A DNA stretch of 64,000 nt from Dichomitus squalens LYAD-421 SS1 (Eukaryota; Basidiomycota; Agaricomycetes; Polyporales; Polyporaceae): contig NW_006766883.1 of assembly GCF_000275845.1 (NCBI RefSeq), forward strand, positions 2,253,843 through 2,317,842. Reading direction: 5' to 3'. The notes under the pieces were generated by a model. The model saw only the letters and a program-made list of their open reading frames with translations, ran no database searches and was not told the origin of the DNA. The translations under genes and the position numbers were made by a program. Below, in pieces: positions 12,089 through 25,246 of the stretch. Position 1 is the first letter of the stretch. Each line of letters begins with the position of its first letter.

Positions 12089-12586
12089 TCAGCGCAAGAG
12101 CCAAGGCCCGTCGTACCAGAAGGACTCAATGTTCTGGCCAACCAATGTGGCGATGCTCCATGCATTTACGAACCTCCGTTCAGCAGAGAACAACACGCCG
12201 TCATCCCAATCGACCATGTTCTCCCGTATATCAGACAGAGCACACGCCTTCGCATGCACTGTGCCGGATAAGGACATGACCCAAGCATGAAAGAGCATCG
12301 TCCGAGACTCTTCCTCTTGCCGAAACTTGAAGCATGGGTTCGTGGTCATTGTGGGTGCCTGTTCCGATGGAGCTAATCGCACAGGGAAACAGCAACGGCA
12401 ACCATGTAAGTAAACACCGAGAACCGCTTCATGACATCGTACACTCACCGGGATTGCCCAAGTGCCAGCGGCGGCGGTCAGTCGGTAACTCTCTGAACCG
12501 GTAACCCGGACAGACTTCTCTCTCGCCATCTTCGGGTTGAAGGGAAGAATTGCGGCAGGGGGGAGAAGCCGGACAGACGCGACCAC
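12089..12586 (-). other. Possible coding region, unrecognised
   Basis: The minus strand has a 165-codon frame. Its last part (12089-12345) looks protein-like, with residues such as FHAWVMSLSGTVHA and FVNAWSIATLVGQNIESFW, and the middle section looks like an unspliced intron. No family is recognised. It may be a real small gene, an exon of one, or chance. Confidence 0.2.
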
Positions 12587-15500
12587 CGACTTGTTCCGAG
12601 AGAGTTCCCAGCTTTCCGAGCTTCGATCATCTGGGCTCTACGTGAGCCACGGGCCTTACACGGCACGGACGAGCTATATTCATCCGGTCTGAAGTAAGTG
12701 ACGCACGTCATTATGCGTTGGTTACGGCCATGTGTCATATGAGAACGTAATGATTCTCAGAGTCCATGGCAAAGAACCTTCCTGAATCTGACGGGGAGAA
12801 TGCATGTCAACCGCATTGAAAACATAAGCGCGGAGGAGACGGACGTGTAGGTAGATACGGCAGACGGTCCACGCCAAGTTCACATCTCGATGAATCATAG
12901 GCAGTGGCAGACAGGTGCACACGAGCCATGGGACCAACGAAGCCACCAAGGCTCCCACTGAGTGGACGCGACAATCGCATAGAAGTCCGGAGATGTGTTA
13001 TCGCTGAGGATTTTGGTGACGAACGGTGTTCTAGCTGGTCATGCTGTCGCGGGAGAAGACCTGTATGAGCACGTGAATGGTTAGACACGATTTCCAGTAC
13101 AGAGATACGGTCTAACCTGAAGTGGATGTCGTGCATATATGGTTTCCTTCTTAAATAGTCTATAGCCGATTCAACTCGGTCTAATCCTAGTAGCGATAAT
13201 TTCCCCATCCAATGTATGCAACCCTACAAAATCGATGACTGCTCGTGATAGCGCAACGAGTTCCTCACGTCTCAACATCTGTATATCAGTATAGCACGTG
13301 TTACAACAATCGAACGACGAACCAGGAAAATGAGACCGCCGTCGCCGCGAAAGTGGAGACGTCTTTCTCATTATAAGGGTGCCACCCGCCGCTCGGCATT
13401 GCCCTATCTTAAAGTCTGCATCTGTACACATACCCAAGGTGTCATCGTGCAGGTACGTGCATGCAAGCGCATACCACCGTACACGAACTAGTGTGAGATT
13501 GAAATCTGCTGTCGGTACGTGAGATCCATGGCCAGACTAGACCTGTCAACATTAGACAATTGGGAACCGTAGGCACGGAAGGTATTCGGTCCCCGACAGC
13601 TGCGACATGGCGGCTAGTAGCTCGCGGCTTGGATGAAACATGCCAGACAGACGCGCATGCAGCTCGAGTCCCACATTCCGTCATTCTCAGGGTCGAGTCG
13701 TTCACTAGTGGCGGTGCGAGATGAGGGCTTGCGAGCGAAGCCAACCTGCAGGAGAGCGATGTATGACCATATATGCATGACACCTTATGTACGCACTCGC
13801 CGATATGGTTAGACCACCCTGTTCTCTTTCGCTAATGCCGCTCATTATGGTCTCTCTTCGACGTGCATTCAAGCAAATGCCGCACCAGGTATACGAAGGC
13901 TTGTTGACCGAAGGCTCCTAGCATGTAACATCCGATATAACGGCAACCTGGCACAGCCTGCTGTATGCGTGGATGACCTGACAGGCGGTGTTCCGCGGAC
14001 AGAACGTTAGCGGGCCTGCGTGGCCGCAATAGAAGGCGACAAATCATATTAATCAAAGGAGAAAACCGGAGGGACAGTTGTGGACTCACTTTACACATTT
14101 CAGTACCGTAATGCTCTTCAGCGACGAGCAAATCGGTTCACAGAGCCAAGAGGGGCGTTTATGCGCTTGACGGATACCACCCTGTCAAGCCATGCGCGAT
14201 GGATACTATGCTGGGCACCTATCTCATGTTCTCTTGGGACAAGTCATTTTCTTAAGCATAAACGACGCGGTGAAGACAAGGACCGTAGACTGACGAGCCT
14301 ACAGCAAGACCATTTGTGCTGTCTGATCACATCTACCACCTTCGATCCCTGTCATAGCCAGGAGCTCCGCAGCTGCTTGCAATTGCTACAAGTCCCGGCT
14401 CATGAGTTCGACCAATGTGCGCAGCGTCTAAATGTGGTTGTATAGTTTGTAGAGGAACTTGACCGCATACACACCTCAAGTCCGTTAGATCCGCTGATCA
14501 ATACCGGGCTCATTTTGGGCGATTCAGAGCACCTTGTTCGTCGCCGACATGATTTGTTGTACAGACGTCACAGTCAACAACGCATCTACATCACGCTGGC
14601 AGTTAGCGAATCACCGTTGCTGTACATAACGAAGAGATGAGGACAGGAATGAGAAACGACAATCAATAGGCACGGCGATTCCCCGACAAAGCCAACCCAC
14701 AAACATACCGAACTTGCGCTCGTAGCTGTTCCAAGCTACCCGGGCTCGGCATCCTGCCAAATTTCCGTGTCTCATCTTCCTTTCCTGGACGTTGTCAGAC
14801 CTCATGTATAGCGTCGCTGATGTGCATTGTATCATGTTGGCCGAGCTTAGCAGGGCGCGAGACTCGGAATGTTTTAGTACGCAGGCTCGCAATGAAATTT
14901 TATGAGCACACTTCAGACCTATTCGAACCACGTACTATGTCAATGATGATGCGCGGCTATGGTCATAGACAGGTTTCCAAGACTTGTCGTGACGTTATTC
15001 TCGGCACGGCGACTTCGTTAGCCAAGTACTAGAATGCCGCACTAGCGTTCACCTTACCGTCCTAAACCGCATACCGCACTTACCGATACTACGTGAATGT
15101 CTCGTCCGCACATGGCCATGCACGCCGCTCATGCGTCCCTCCGAATACAACCGCTACGGGTATCTCACACGGAGCCGTTATTCGTCTGGGCTACGTCTCT
15201 AGCACCGGGCCCAACGTCAGCATCACGTCCTCAATCGTGGTCCGATCGGTATTTTGGCGCGTACTTACCCTGCCAGATGCTATGTAGCAAGCTGTTCCCC
15301 CATGGCGGCCCTGCCCGAGGTCGCCGTTGATGTCGATGTGGTGCTGTTACTATCTGACAGCGACGCCACGGCTGCGCTCAGGCTCCGAATTTGCCCAGTC
15401 GGGCAGGCCGGAGTATGGGCCAGTACGGGCCGTCGGAATGTCGGGTGTGGGACTTCTCCGCACACCCTTCGCCGCGCTGAATTGATTCCATCCGGACTCC

Positions 15501-16069
15501 TCACCGCCCGCGGTGCCTTTATGAACGGTCAAGTAGACGGGCACTAGCGCTCTTCGTGGACGTGACTCGAATCAGAATCAAGTAGTGCCAAGCCGAGAAC
15601 TGAGGAACCTGACAGCGGAGGTGGATAGTCTCCAGGGGCACCGCCCTCATGTTCATCATCACCGTCGACGTCGTCCGTCTCCTGAGGCTTCTTCACCACC
15701 CCAGGCCTGCCCGTGGCAGAGCCTGAGCTTGCAATGTAGATACCGGAGATAAGCCTGAAGCCAGAAGCAACCCTAATGCTTAGCTGACCCCCACACCATT
15801 GAACTTGCTTCGCAAATGCCCGATTAATTTATAGCTTCAGCAGGGTAGTCGAATATATATGACGGCGAGATGAGATGTGGATGGAAGGAAGCAAAAAAAT
15901 GATGGAATAGCTGAAGCTGTAATGTGCAAGCAACGTATCATTGTCCGTGCGCTGTCTTCGACTAGAGAGCGGTGCTATGTACCTAGTATACCAACTAATC
16001 TATCGAAGACAACACGACGAGAACCAAACTGTCCGTCAGCATGAGTCCGTACGAACGCTAATGTCCCTT
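12587..16069. other. Gene-poor region, nothing recognised
   Basis: Only short, overlapping open frames are present on both strands. None has a recognisable motif, and no consistent exon chain was found. No tandem or inverted repeat was noticed. The last few hundred bases (about 15.6-16.07 kb) are the 3' flank of the following minus-strand gene. Confidence 0.35.
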
Positions 16070-17958
16070 TTAATATGAACCAGAGGAAGAGCTACTGCTC
16101 GACGAGCTGTCATAGGAGCCGCCCGACGAAGAGGATGACGATGATGAGCTGGAGGAGGAAGACGACGCAGACGCAGCAGACGCGGAGGAGCTAGCAGACG
16201 CGGAAGCATACCCGGAAGAGCTCGACGACGCGGAGCTAGAACCGTTGCTGTCATACGAACCGCTGTTGGAACCGTTGTACGACCCGCTCGAGCTAGAGCT
16301 GGAGCCGTACGAGCCACCGTAGCCAGCAGTCGCCGAGGTCGCGGCGGCAGTCGACGTCGAGGCGTAGGTGTAAGACGCGCTGTTACCCGGGGTCAGGTAG
16401 TAGCTAGTCTTGCACTGGGGAAGAACAGCTCGTCAGTCAAGGATATCGCACCTAAGAGAAACCCGCTACTTACGCCTTGGAGGCACGACACGAGCTGGGT
16501 GTCGGTGACGGTCTGGGTAGCGGTGGCAGTCTCGGTCTGCGTCTGGGTCGCAGTGTCCGTCTCGGTCGCAGTCGCAGTGATCGTGGAGAGATACGTGTTG
16601 GTCTGGGTGAGCGTACGGTCCTCGGTCATGGTCTGGACGACAGTCGACTCGACAGTCTTGGTGTTGTCGATGACCTGAGTGGAGACATACGTGGAGACGT
16701 AGGTCGTCGGCTTGATGATGGTACTGAAGTCCGTCATCGTGACGGTCATCTTGTCCGTGACGGTCGCGGTCTGCGTCTGGACCTCAGTCTGAGTGGCCGT
16801 CGAGAGGTAGGTCACCGAGTCAGTGACAGTCGCAGTCTGCGTCATCTCGACGGTCTTGGTCTATTTGCGCAAACTTCGTTAGCACCAGATTAGCAAATCA
16901 CAGTCACTGAGCACCACTCACGTTGTCGATGACCTGGGTGGACACATACGTCTTGATGTACGTCGTCGGCTTGACATAAGTGGAGATCAGAGTCTGGGTG
17001 ACGGTCATCAGATCGGTCTCAGTCTGCGTCTGCGTCTTCGTCTGGGTGTCCGTCTCCGTGTCCGTCTTCGTCTGAGTGTAGATGTTGACCTGGGTGCTCG
17101 TCTCGGTCGCAGTGAGCGTGTGGTCAATAGTCTTCGTGTTGTCGATGATCTCGGTAGAGACCCAAACGCGGGTAGTGGGCACGAGCTTCGTCGACGTCAT
17201 GATCTCCGTCTGTGTGACAGACTCGATGTCGGTCTTGACCTGAGTCTGGGTGTACGTCACCGTGGCGGTCTGCGTGATCGTAGTCGGGACGGTCATGGTC
17301 TGCGGAGAGGCGCATCAGAATAATGAACAAAGATATGCATGCCTATGCATCACTCACGTCCGTCACCGTGGACGTCACAGCCGACGTCTGAGTCTCAGTG
17401 ACCGTCTGCGTGTACCCCGAATCGCAGCTGTTGCCGTAGCCGTTGTTGTAGCCGTACCCGCCTCCTCCGCTTCAAAGGAGTGAGGAAGGGCACGAGAGAT
17501 GCGCAACGGATTTCACTCACCCATTGTTGATGATGATCGTCTCGTAGCACCCCTGAGTCTGCCACTGATTGACGCGCGCTGGGTTAGCCAATCGCAACAA
17601 AGCGACGATACAAAGCATTGCTCACCCAGCCCATCGCTTGGCAAGATCCGTCGCTCGCCTTGGAGTAGCCATACCCGCAGTTCATGCTCTTGTACCCTCC
17701 GGACATGAACGAGGAATAGGGCATCGCCGAGTAGCCACCATCAGTTGCAGGGGGTTGGGTGTACTGGGAAGCGGGCGCGCTGCTGGAAGCAGACCCACCG
17801 TAGGTCGCGGAGGGGGAAGCAGCACCATAGTTGTTGGCCGCGCTCGAGGAGGCGTAGACCTGGCTGTAGGGGAGCATAGACACCGGGCCGGCCTGGATCT
17901 GGGCCGCGGCGGCACCGGCGAGGGAAAGGGCGATAAGCACGGAGTTCATGTTGAGCAA
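16070..17958 (-). CDS. Secreted Thr/Ser-rich repeat protein (adhesin-like)
   Basis: This six-exon gene of about 530 residues starts at Met 17958 or 17949. It begins with a clear signal peptide (MNSVLIALSLAGAAAAQ). Next is a Ser/Tyr/Gly-rich part with a small Cys-containing stretch (MNCGYGYSKASDGSCQAMGW, then QTQGCYETIIINNGG). Two exons (about 17296-16921 and 16861-16475) encode repeats built from TQT/TVT steps and the recurring units VSTQVIDNTKT and VSTEIIDNTKT. The C-terminus, ending TAA at 16070-16072, is Ser/Gly/Tyr-rich with poly-Ser and no hydrophobic GPI-type tail. The composition predicts heavy O-glycosylation and a cell-wall or extracellular role. This is inferred, because no enzyme domain is seen. 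All five introns have GTRAG-like donors and join in frame. Confidence 0.75.
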
Positions 17959-18549
17959 TTAAGACAGCTGATGGTCGTGACGCGAAAAGTCCGGAGAGAT
18001 ACGTTAGTTTGCAAAAGAGTGATAGCGGTCTACGCTGGCGGGACTGTCTAGCAGTTGGCAAGCAAAGGTGCGGAAAGTCTTGCGTGGACGCAAGGCGCTC
18101 TGCGACGAGAATCAGCAACGCAAACCCAGAAGGCTGATGGACAAGAGGCAGACTGACCGCTGAAGAAAAAAGAGGGGATGAGGAAGAAGCCCGGAAACGA
18201 AGACGGGGGGAAGGGGGATGAGAGGACGGGGGATGGGAGAGAGGGAGGCTATATGAGGGGCGGGACACGCGACCGAACCTGTTCTGTCACGACGGAACAG
18301 ATGATCACTGATCGTGTCTCCTTAGAGACATTCTGCCACCGCCTCCCCCATTGGCTCGCTTCTCCCCCCGCCCCATTGGCCAGGACAGCCCTCATCTCAT
18401 CCATTCCCTCCTCGACGGCTCGAACTGATCCCAACCAACGACGCTGCACAGCGCAGGCAGACAAAGATTATGACATTGTAGATCTCGTAAACGTAACATG
18501 CGCCCCCGCCCCCTCTCCGGCGCATGACTGCGACCGGCCTCCGCCCTCC
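17959..18549. other. Region between Thr-rich gene promoter and AGC1 3' end
   Basis: This stretch holds the upstream region of the Thr-rich gene. A CATATAG TATA-like site on the minus strand lies near 18249-18256, with a purine-rich stretch at 18170-18250. Beyond it is the 3' flank of the carrier gene. No additional gene is supported. Confidence 0.4.
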
Positions 18550-21500
18550 TCAGCGCCGCCCGAAATCCCCGTGCACATCCAGAAGAATCCGCAACGCATT
18601 GCGCGCCCGAACCTGCGCCATGTCTTCCCGTTGCGAGGCAAGCGTCGTCGTTTCCACCTCCCTCGACGTCCCGTTGAATGGGTACTTCCGGCGGAAAAGC
18701 ACCAATCAGCACCCCGCGCTTCACCGCCTTATCCACTAAGCAAACCCGACTTACTGGAACGAACTGCAACCAATCCGCGCCAACAATCAGCGTCCGGCGC
18801 TTGCTCGCGCGCGCCAGGTGTCTCACGTACCTTGTGCAAATATTCGTACGCGACCAGCGTGAACCCGAATTGCGGACTGCTGCGAAGGATGCGAGCAGGG
18901 CCGCCCTTGAAAAACGCCTTGAATCCCTCCTCTCGGTCTTACCCACCGCCGAGCCAAGCCAGGCACACAGTCAGTCACTGCCTGATAACCGGTCCCCACG
19001 GTCTATTTACTCACAGATCTTCACAAACGCATCCGTTAGTCCCTTGTAGTTTGTCTGGCCGGTCCGCGCTTCAACCTGCAGCCGAGTCTTCACAACATCT
19101 ACCCAGGGTTGAGTAAAGGAAGAGCGATATCCGCGTTTGATTAGCCAGTCGTCTTCGAGCGCCTATTCCCGGGAGGTCTAGACTCACCGGCAGGCGTTGT
19201 GAGATACGCAGCTGGCATTCCACTGCGTCGGTATTCAGAGCCGTCAGCATCCTATCAATCCAGGCATATACCACCCATCACCGGTGGCGATGGACTCGAT
19301 CTGAAACGACGTACGCGACTGCTGCAGACGTCAACGTCTCCAAGAACGACAGCTGTTTGCCATTGTAGCCTTCCTGAAAGACGTCCTTCTTGAGATGCGA
19401 GTACGCCGGGAAGTAGATGGCCGAGAAAGGAATGTCGCGCAGCAAACACGCGCTCGCGCCGCGATACAAGCCAAGAAGTCCCAGCTGGCGAATGATGTGA
19501 ACAGCGCCTTTGGGCACAGCTCCCTCCAGCTTAGCCGCCTCCCCTTGGATCTGGAGACGGATTTTCCTGAAATACCGACAGCGGTCAGTATGCTTCTCCG
19601 CCTACGTCTCGCTGTCATTCCTCTACGTACACGATCTCAAGCGGGTTTGTGAAGATCTGCGGGGAGCGTCGATTATTGCTACGCTTAATGCCTGCCTCGG
19701 CGAAGCACACTCATAACGTACCACTTGACAACCACCAGCGGTTCCGCCGGCGACGAGTTCCCAGGGCAAGGTTATTCTCCCAGTCTCGGGGTCCATGGCG
19801 CGCGAGCGGATGAAATCATTGACGGTGAGCTTGATTGCTTTCTCAGGCGCGACACCCTGTGCGAGACGGAAATAGAATCAGATAAATGGTGTCTTCGGTG
19901 ATGAGACGCGTTTGACGCTTCTACGCACGATCAGCTGGGGACCAAGCCCGCGATAGAACCCAAGGAAGCCTTCGTTTCTAAACACCTTGCGGACGCAGTC
20001 CAGAGAGTTTTTGTACAAAAGCTGCCCGACGACGGTCGACCGCTGGTTCTGCATCCTGCAGGGACACCGGCTCTCAGACGCGATGCAGCGGACGTCGATC
20101 AACGATTGATCACGTACCTCGTCTGTGGAGCATGCGATCGGACGCGTCAGTGTCAGCGCTGTTCCATGGATACCTCCGAACCTTACCTTGACTGTTGGAC
20201 AGCTTAAGACATGTGGACACAGGATGCAATTAAGAAGGACACGCACCTAGATCTATAGGGTATACAATCGTCGCGCCAAAGCCGCCTGCAACACCTGTGG
20301 AACGGGGGGGGGCATCAGGTACGTCTTCCGGCAGTTTGTCCCCAAGCTAATGCTAACCTCCGAGGCCGAAGTTGTACGCCGAATGCGCGATCTGGTGGAA
20401 CAACGATTCAACTTGTGCAGTCGGCTTCACCTCCGCGTCCCCAGGGGCCTTCCACCGGGGATCTAGAAGTTGCGCAAAGTCGAGCAGGGACAAGCGCTGC
20501 GAACCGTTACCGCGGCCGGCGAAGTGGAAGATGATGGACGCCTCCATGGGGGTGAAGAGGGAGTAGCGGGTGCTTGACATGCAGTGATTGAGGAAGTCGG
20601 ACTGGTCAATGCGACCGTCCTTGGTTTTTGCGGTGGCCTCGCGGATTATGCTATCCACCAGTAAGTACAACGGGCAGGTAGTGAGATGAGATCGTTAGGC
20701 ACATACCGCTCTACCATATCCATCTCTGCCGGGAGTGTCAGCTGCCTGATACAACGGGAGACCAGGGAGGGTACGCACCTTTGATGACATTGTGGAAGGC
20801 GTTGACTTCCGAGTAGGATATGCGGCCGCCTGGGCTCAGCGTAGTCAACGTCGGAAGTCTCTCTATGACGGCGTCGGACAGTTTGTGGCCAGCAATGTCC
20901 TACAGAGTAGGGGTCAAGTCATATCGCGTGATAGCCATACAAACAGAACGCACTAGGATAATCTTCTTGAACTGCTCGGCGCGGATGTAGCCATCTTGGT
21001 CCTTGTCGAGATACTTGAAGGCCTGGCGCAGACGCTCGCCCTGGAGCCCCTTCATCAGCTGCGTGAACTCGTTGTCTACGATGTACGTGAGTCATAGCGA
21101 GAGCGAGGTATATGCACCGAGACGTACACCCAAGGACGTGGGCGCCGTTCTTCTTGCCAAGATACAGCTTGACCCAGTCGCTATACGATCGTGAGCTCAG
21201 CACCCTGCCACCGAGGCGCACTCAACAGTCGCTGCGTACCAGTCAAAGTCGAACGGGATGGCGTCAGGGCCGACGTTCGCGTTCAGCACGTTCTTGAACT
21301 CATCGTACGAGATGGTGCCCGACTCGTCTCTGCAACACAGCGCGCGAAGAAAGAAAAGAGCGGGTCCGGTTTGCATGACATTGCTCGCGCGGGGTAAATT
21401 GGATGGTGTGCGTACACGTCAAAGTATTGGAACGCTATCCAGTAGTCCGCATCCGGCCGCTTCAAGATGGTCTCAAACACCACAAAGTCATCCCAGGACA

Positions 21501-21865
21501 CGAGCTCGCGCTTGTTCACGTCCGCGACGCGGAAGAGCGTCCCGAACTGGTTGCGCCCGATCTTGCTGAGGTCGCCCTTGGGCGCGATCGCGTTCACGAA
21601 CTGCTCCTTGTTGAGGTATCTGCGCGTTGCGCTGGAATAAGCAAGTTCGTACAAATATACGCAGTATCAATACACACTTGTTTCCGTCTATGACGGTCTG
21701 CGCGTTCGCATCGAACGTCCTTCTCCAACGCCTTAGCTCGCTCTCGGGAACCGCGACAGCGCTCTTCACAGACTGAAGGGCAGACACGGTGCGGGAAGCG
21801 GGAGGCGCGCCCTCTGCGTCACAGTGGACGGTCGAGAATATGCGGGGTAAGCAGAGCGGGGACAT
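18550..21865 (-). CDS. AGC1: Mitochondrial aspartate/glutamate carrier with EF-hand domain
   Basis: This inner-membrane carrier exchanges aspartate for glutamate and feeds the malate-aspartate shuttle. The N-terminal half, in many short exons from 21865 to about 20350, is the EF-hand regulatory domain. It includes [33 protein letters not shown] and [14 protein letters not shown]. The C-terminal half has three mitochondrial-carrier repeats. Visible signatures are YPIDL, then MQNQRST, then [32 protein letters not shown]; and a last repeat ending [20 protein letters not shown]. The final intron joins YEYLHK to [11 protein letters not shown]. The stop is TGA at 18550-18552. The start at 21865 is plausible, but an extra upstream exon cannot be excluded. 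The domain order matches fungal and animal AGC carriers. TRM5 lies 361 bp upstream in the same orientation. Confidence 0.92.
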
Positions 21866-22226
21866 GGCCGGACTCAGTGTAGGTCTTCTTGTCTAGTGTT
21901 CCGGAAGAGGCCGAGCGACGCGCAGCGGCGAGTATTAGAGGATATAGCCGGGTATAGCCGCGGAAGAGGAGAAGAAGCGAGAGATCTCTATAAGGAGAGA
22001 CAGTAGAGTACTCTATGGACGAGAGCAGAGATCGTGCGCGAGGCAACACGGACAGCGAGGCGGGGTAAATGATGAGTTGGCGGTCCTCCCCGACCACGCG
22101 CGCGTCTACCTGGTTTCCCAACCGTGCCCTGCTTACGTAATCGTCGCTGGTGCAGACGCCCAACTCAATGCATCCCATTGGCCCAGAGTTGGCAGGCAGG
22201 ACGTGTATTTCTGCGGGGATACGCTG
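21866..22226. other. Spacer between TRM5 and AGC1
   Basis: A 361-bp spacer holds the TRM5 3' flank and the AGC1 upstream region. It includes a purine-rich run at about 21960-22020 on the plus strand. No gene was seen. Confidence 0.4.
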
Positions 22227-24060
22227 TCATGACGCAAACGCAACCGCACGCGGAAGCCTGAAGCTGACACAATACATCTCCTTCTGAGGGGCCACCGAGC
22301 GGACCCAGTGGAACGTCGCGTCTTCTCCCAATGCATGCCCAATCTGCTCTTCCACCCGCTGAATTGAACTCATCGATGAGTTCGGAGCCAGACATGTGTT
22401 TACGCTGGGCACTCACCAGGCGGATGTCTTCCTCAGCCTTTGCCGGCTCGAGCTCCCGCGTGAAGCAGTGGGTGTGAATCATGGGCATCGACGCCTCGCC
22501 GTACAGCCCGCTCAAATCCCGCTCCCCCGCGTTCGCCCGCGACAGCACGCCGCGGAAGGCGTCCAAGAACAGGATCGCGGTATCCGGCAGATTCATGACA
22601 AAGTGGCCGATGCGGTTCCGCGGGGGCCCAGGAGGAGGTGCCGGCCGCTCTCCGGCGCGAATCTCCTTCTGCTCCGTCCGCCGGATTTTGGGCGGGGGCA
22701 CCGGTGCGAGGGGCTCGTCCCACGCTCGGTTGAACGCCTGCCGGATAAACTCCCGACCGTCTTCGCAGAAAGCCCGCACGAGCGCCCCGACCTGCTCAAC
22801 GTTAGCCCGCCGGCCGGGTATAACGAGGAGTACTCGCACGCACCTTGTTCTCTGCGATGTTCAAGGTTAGATACTTGAAGCTCGAGGGATTGAGGTCGTT
22901 CGCGAGAACGGCGCAGCCCTTCTTGGCGGCGGGGATAGCGAAAGGCCCCACGCCCGCAAAAACATCCGCGATGAGATCTTGCTTGCTGAATTTGGCGATG
23001 AGCCGTTCGTGCTCGGTGTGCAATCTCGAGTTCCAGTAGACTTCCCGGAAGTCGAACGTGAACCGACAGTCGTTTTCAGACTGCGCCACGGTGTTCAGCA
23101 AGCGTGCCGACGAGATCGCGGATGACTATACCTGGGTAACGACGAAGTCGGGGTCCCCCGCTAGAAGTTCCATACTGAAAACGCGGAACTGAGTGCTGAT
23201 GTTATCAAGCTTGTTCACCACAGTCCTAACAGACGGGTTTTTCTGCAAAGAGTTGAATCAGGAAAGTCCATTGCTGCAGAGGAATTGCCATACATCCAGA
23301 ATGACCTGACCGATGACATGCTTGTACGGCAAGTATTGCGGCCGAAGGTTCAGGTGGGCTTCCAAACTTTAGACAACGCTGCGCCCGCAGGAGTCGATGA
23401 ACACACCTATATGACCGACCACAGCGAACCCCGACGGTGCTTCTGCTTCGAGTTCTTCGGGCAGAATAGCGTGGATCACCTCGTCTAGCAACGAACATTT
23501 AGCGTTTTCCCGTGGAATCCGGTGAACAAACGATGGCACGCACCGCTGCTCCAGTAATCATAATCAAACGTAAGTTCATGGGAGACCAGCTCGGCGGACT
23601 CGGACTGGAGGAATTCTAGCGCTTCCGGAGTCAGGTCGGCTGGCTTGGCGCAGCGTTCAGTCGGTAGTCACGCGCGAAGCACGGGGAGCGGAAAGCACCT
23701 TGATCAGTGTATCTGAACAACACTAGTCGCTGCTGGTCCGGACCCCTCGCGACGCTCTTCACCTTGGGAACATCGATGAGAGCTCTGAGGGCATCCTTTC
23801 GTAAGCCCGTTACCGCAGCCGTAGACCCCAGCGGCGACGCACCTCTTCAGAGCGGGAGCTTTGAGCATGACACCGGCCTTTTCGGGAGGAACCTTAGCAG
23901 CGAGGACTGGAATGACCTTGCGGAACTGGTCCTTGTCAAGAACGCCGTCCTTGAGTCCGAATCCACGGCCTTTAGGAAGGATGAGTTGACTGCTGATGCC
24001 TTTGGACATGATGTTTTGTACAGCGGATGTGAAGAATCGTCGGGTCAGCCGACCGATCAT
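22227..24060 (-). CDS. TRM5: tRNA (guanine(37)-N1)-methyltransferase
   Basis: This enzyme methylates G37 next to the tRNA anticodon with S-adenosylmethionine, preventing frameshifting. The first exon (24060 to about 23845) encodes an N-terminus with Arg/Ser-rich residues that may target mitochondria, then KVIPVLAAKVPPEKAGVMLK. Following exons give ARGPDQQRLVLFRYTDQ, the HIAHLNLRPQYLPYKHVIGQ stretch and FRVFSMELLAGDPDFVV. The catalytic domain reads FDFREVYWNSRLHTEHERL, DVFAGVGPFAIPAAKKG (SAM-binding motif I), NDLNPSSFKYL and then HFVMNLPDTAILFLD with the family's NLP motif. The C-terminus includes EEQIGHALGED. The stop is TGA at 22227-22229. Dual cytosolic and mitochondrial function is typical of the family but not proven here. 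Confidence 0.92.
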
Positions 24061-24647
24061 CTAAATGCCAGGTCCACCAAGGCAGTAAGAATCCGGAAAG
24101 GCTGATGGTGAAAGCGAATAGTTGACCGAGACCAGGATGATCTGGCTGGAACGGATTGGTGGCGGCAGAGATGCAGATCGCAAGGAACACGCTTCAGGCA
24201 AATCAAGCGCGGAAATTTTTGATGGGATTATGACCAAAAGAAGGAAGCGTGAGCCTACATGGTGGCGCCTGCGGTTCCGTGGGACTCGGAGTCTGGCCTC
24301 TCCGAACTCTAGCAAGTTGCCACACTACGTAGGTCAGTACTTGACGACGACTCCCGCAAGAAACCGCGCACGGGGTAAGGACACGACACGCATCGCCCCA
24401 AGGTTTCAGCGCTAGCCGTTATGCTTGAGGACGATGATGTCATACTCGTCTGCAGACAGGCCGACGTCATGCGTCGCGAGTTCGGGGCAGACTGGTGCGT
24501 CATGTCTCCAACGTCGAGTGACAGAAATAGAGTATGCATATAAGCGCAAGGAGCTCACAGTCCAACAGCATACTCCAGTCAATATCCTTCTGCTCTTACG
24601 CCAAGTCTGCACAGAACCCGCTACTCATACTCTGATCACTCTACACC
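24061..24647. promoter_or_regulatory. Divergent promoter region: TRM5 (minus) and small hydrophilic gene (plus)
   Basis: This 587-bp region lies between two divergently transcribed starts. A TATA box (CATATAAG, 24537-24544) sits about 105 bp before the ATG at 24648, a normal fungal distance. No other gene is supported. Confidence 0.5.
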
Positions 24648-25246
24648 ATGGCCGAACCCAGACGCGACAGCAACGTAGACAAGGCCAAGATCGACGACCA
24701 GCCCCGTTCTCCAGAGCATTCAGGCCCTGCCGCGCCAGAGACCCAATCGAGTACGGAGGACTCTGCCTACCCACCCCAGCGACATGCAGGCGCTGTCGGT
24801 TACGGTCCTGAGTACGGCAAAGGAGCGGTATGTCTCGCCCTTCCTCAAGCATTCGCACATGATTTAACTTTGGCACAGGGCACCTCAGACAAGCTCCAGG
24901 GCTTCCAGGAGGAGGTCAAAGGCAAGGTGTTGCGCAAACCCGATCTCGTGCAGCACGGGCATGAAATGCGTACCGGTCAGCTGAAGAAGAAGCAGCTGCA
25001 GGACGATGTACGTTCATCTCTACATGCGCTGACTGTGCTTCCTTGTTCTAATCTTCCTTCTAGTTTGGCGGCGACGGCGGTCCTTTTGCAAAAGCTGGAG
25101 GGAAAGATGATGAAGAGGACGCTACCTCTAGTGACAGCAAACAGGAGGTCCAGGCTGCGACCACCGCTCCCGAAGGGACAGACAAGGCCGACAGGCAGCA
25201 GCAGGGGCAGAACACTGATAAGACGAACTACATGGGTAGCAGTTGA
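24648..25246 (+). CDS. Small hydrophilic conserved protein
   Basis: This is a three-exon gene. Exon 1 runs 24648-24828 and ends at YGKGA. Exon 2 begins GTSDKLQGFQEEVKGKVLRK and continues with VQHGHEMRTGQLKKK. Exon 3 starts FGGDGGPFAKAGGKDDEED and ends NYMGSS with TGA at 25244-25246. The protein is about 160 residues, rich in charged and polar residues, with no membrane segment or signal peptide. The middle stretch resembles small basidiomycete proteins of unknown function and loosely recalls CsbD-like stress proteins, but that link is weak. The strong TATA box upstream suggests regulated or abundant expression. No function can be assigned. Confidence 0.75.

Noticed and set aside
18178..19116. 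312-codon plus-strand frame
   Set aside because: It runs antisense over the last AGC1 exons and the purine-rich spacer. It is Pro/Arg-rich with no domain.
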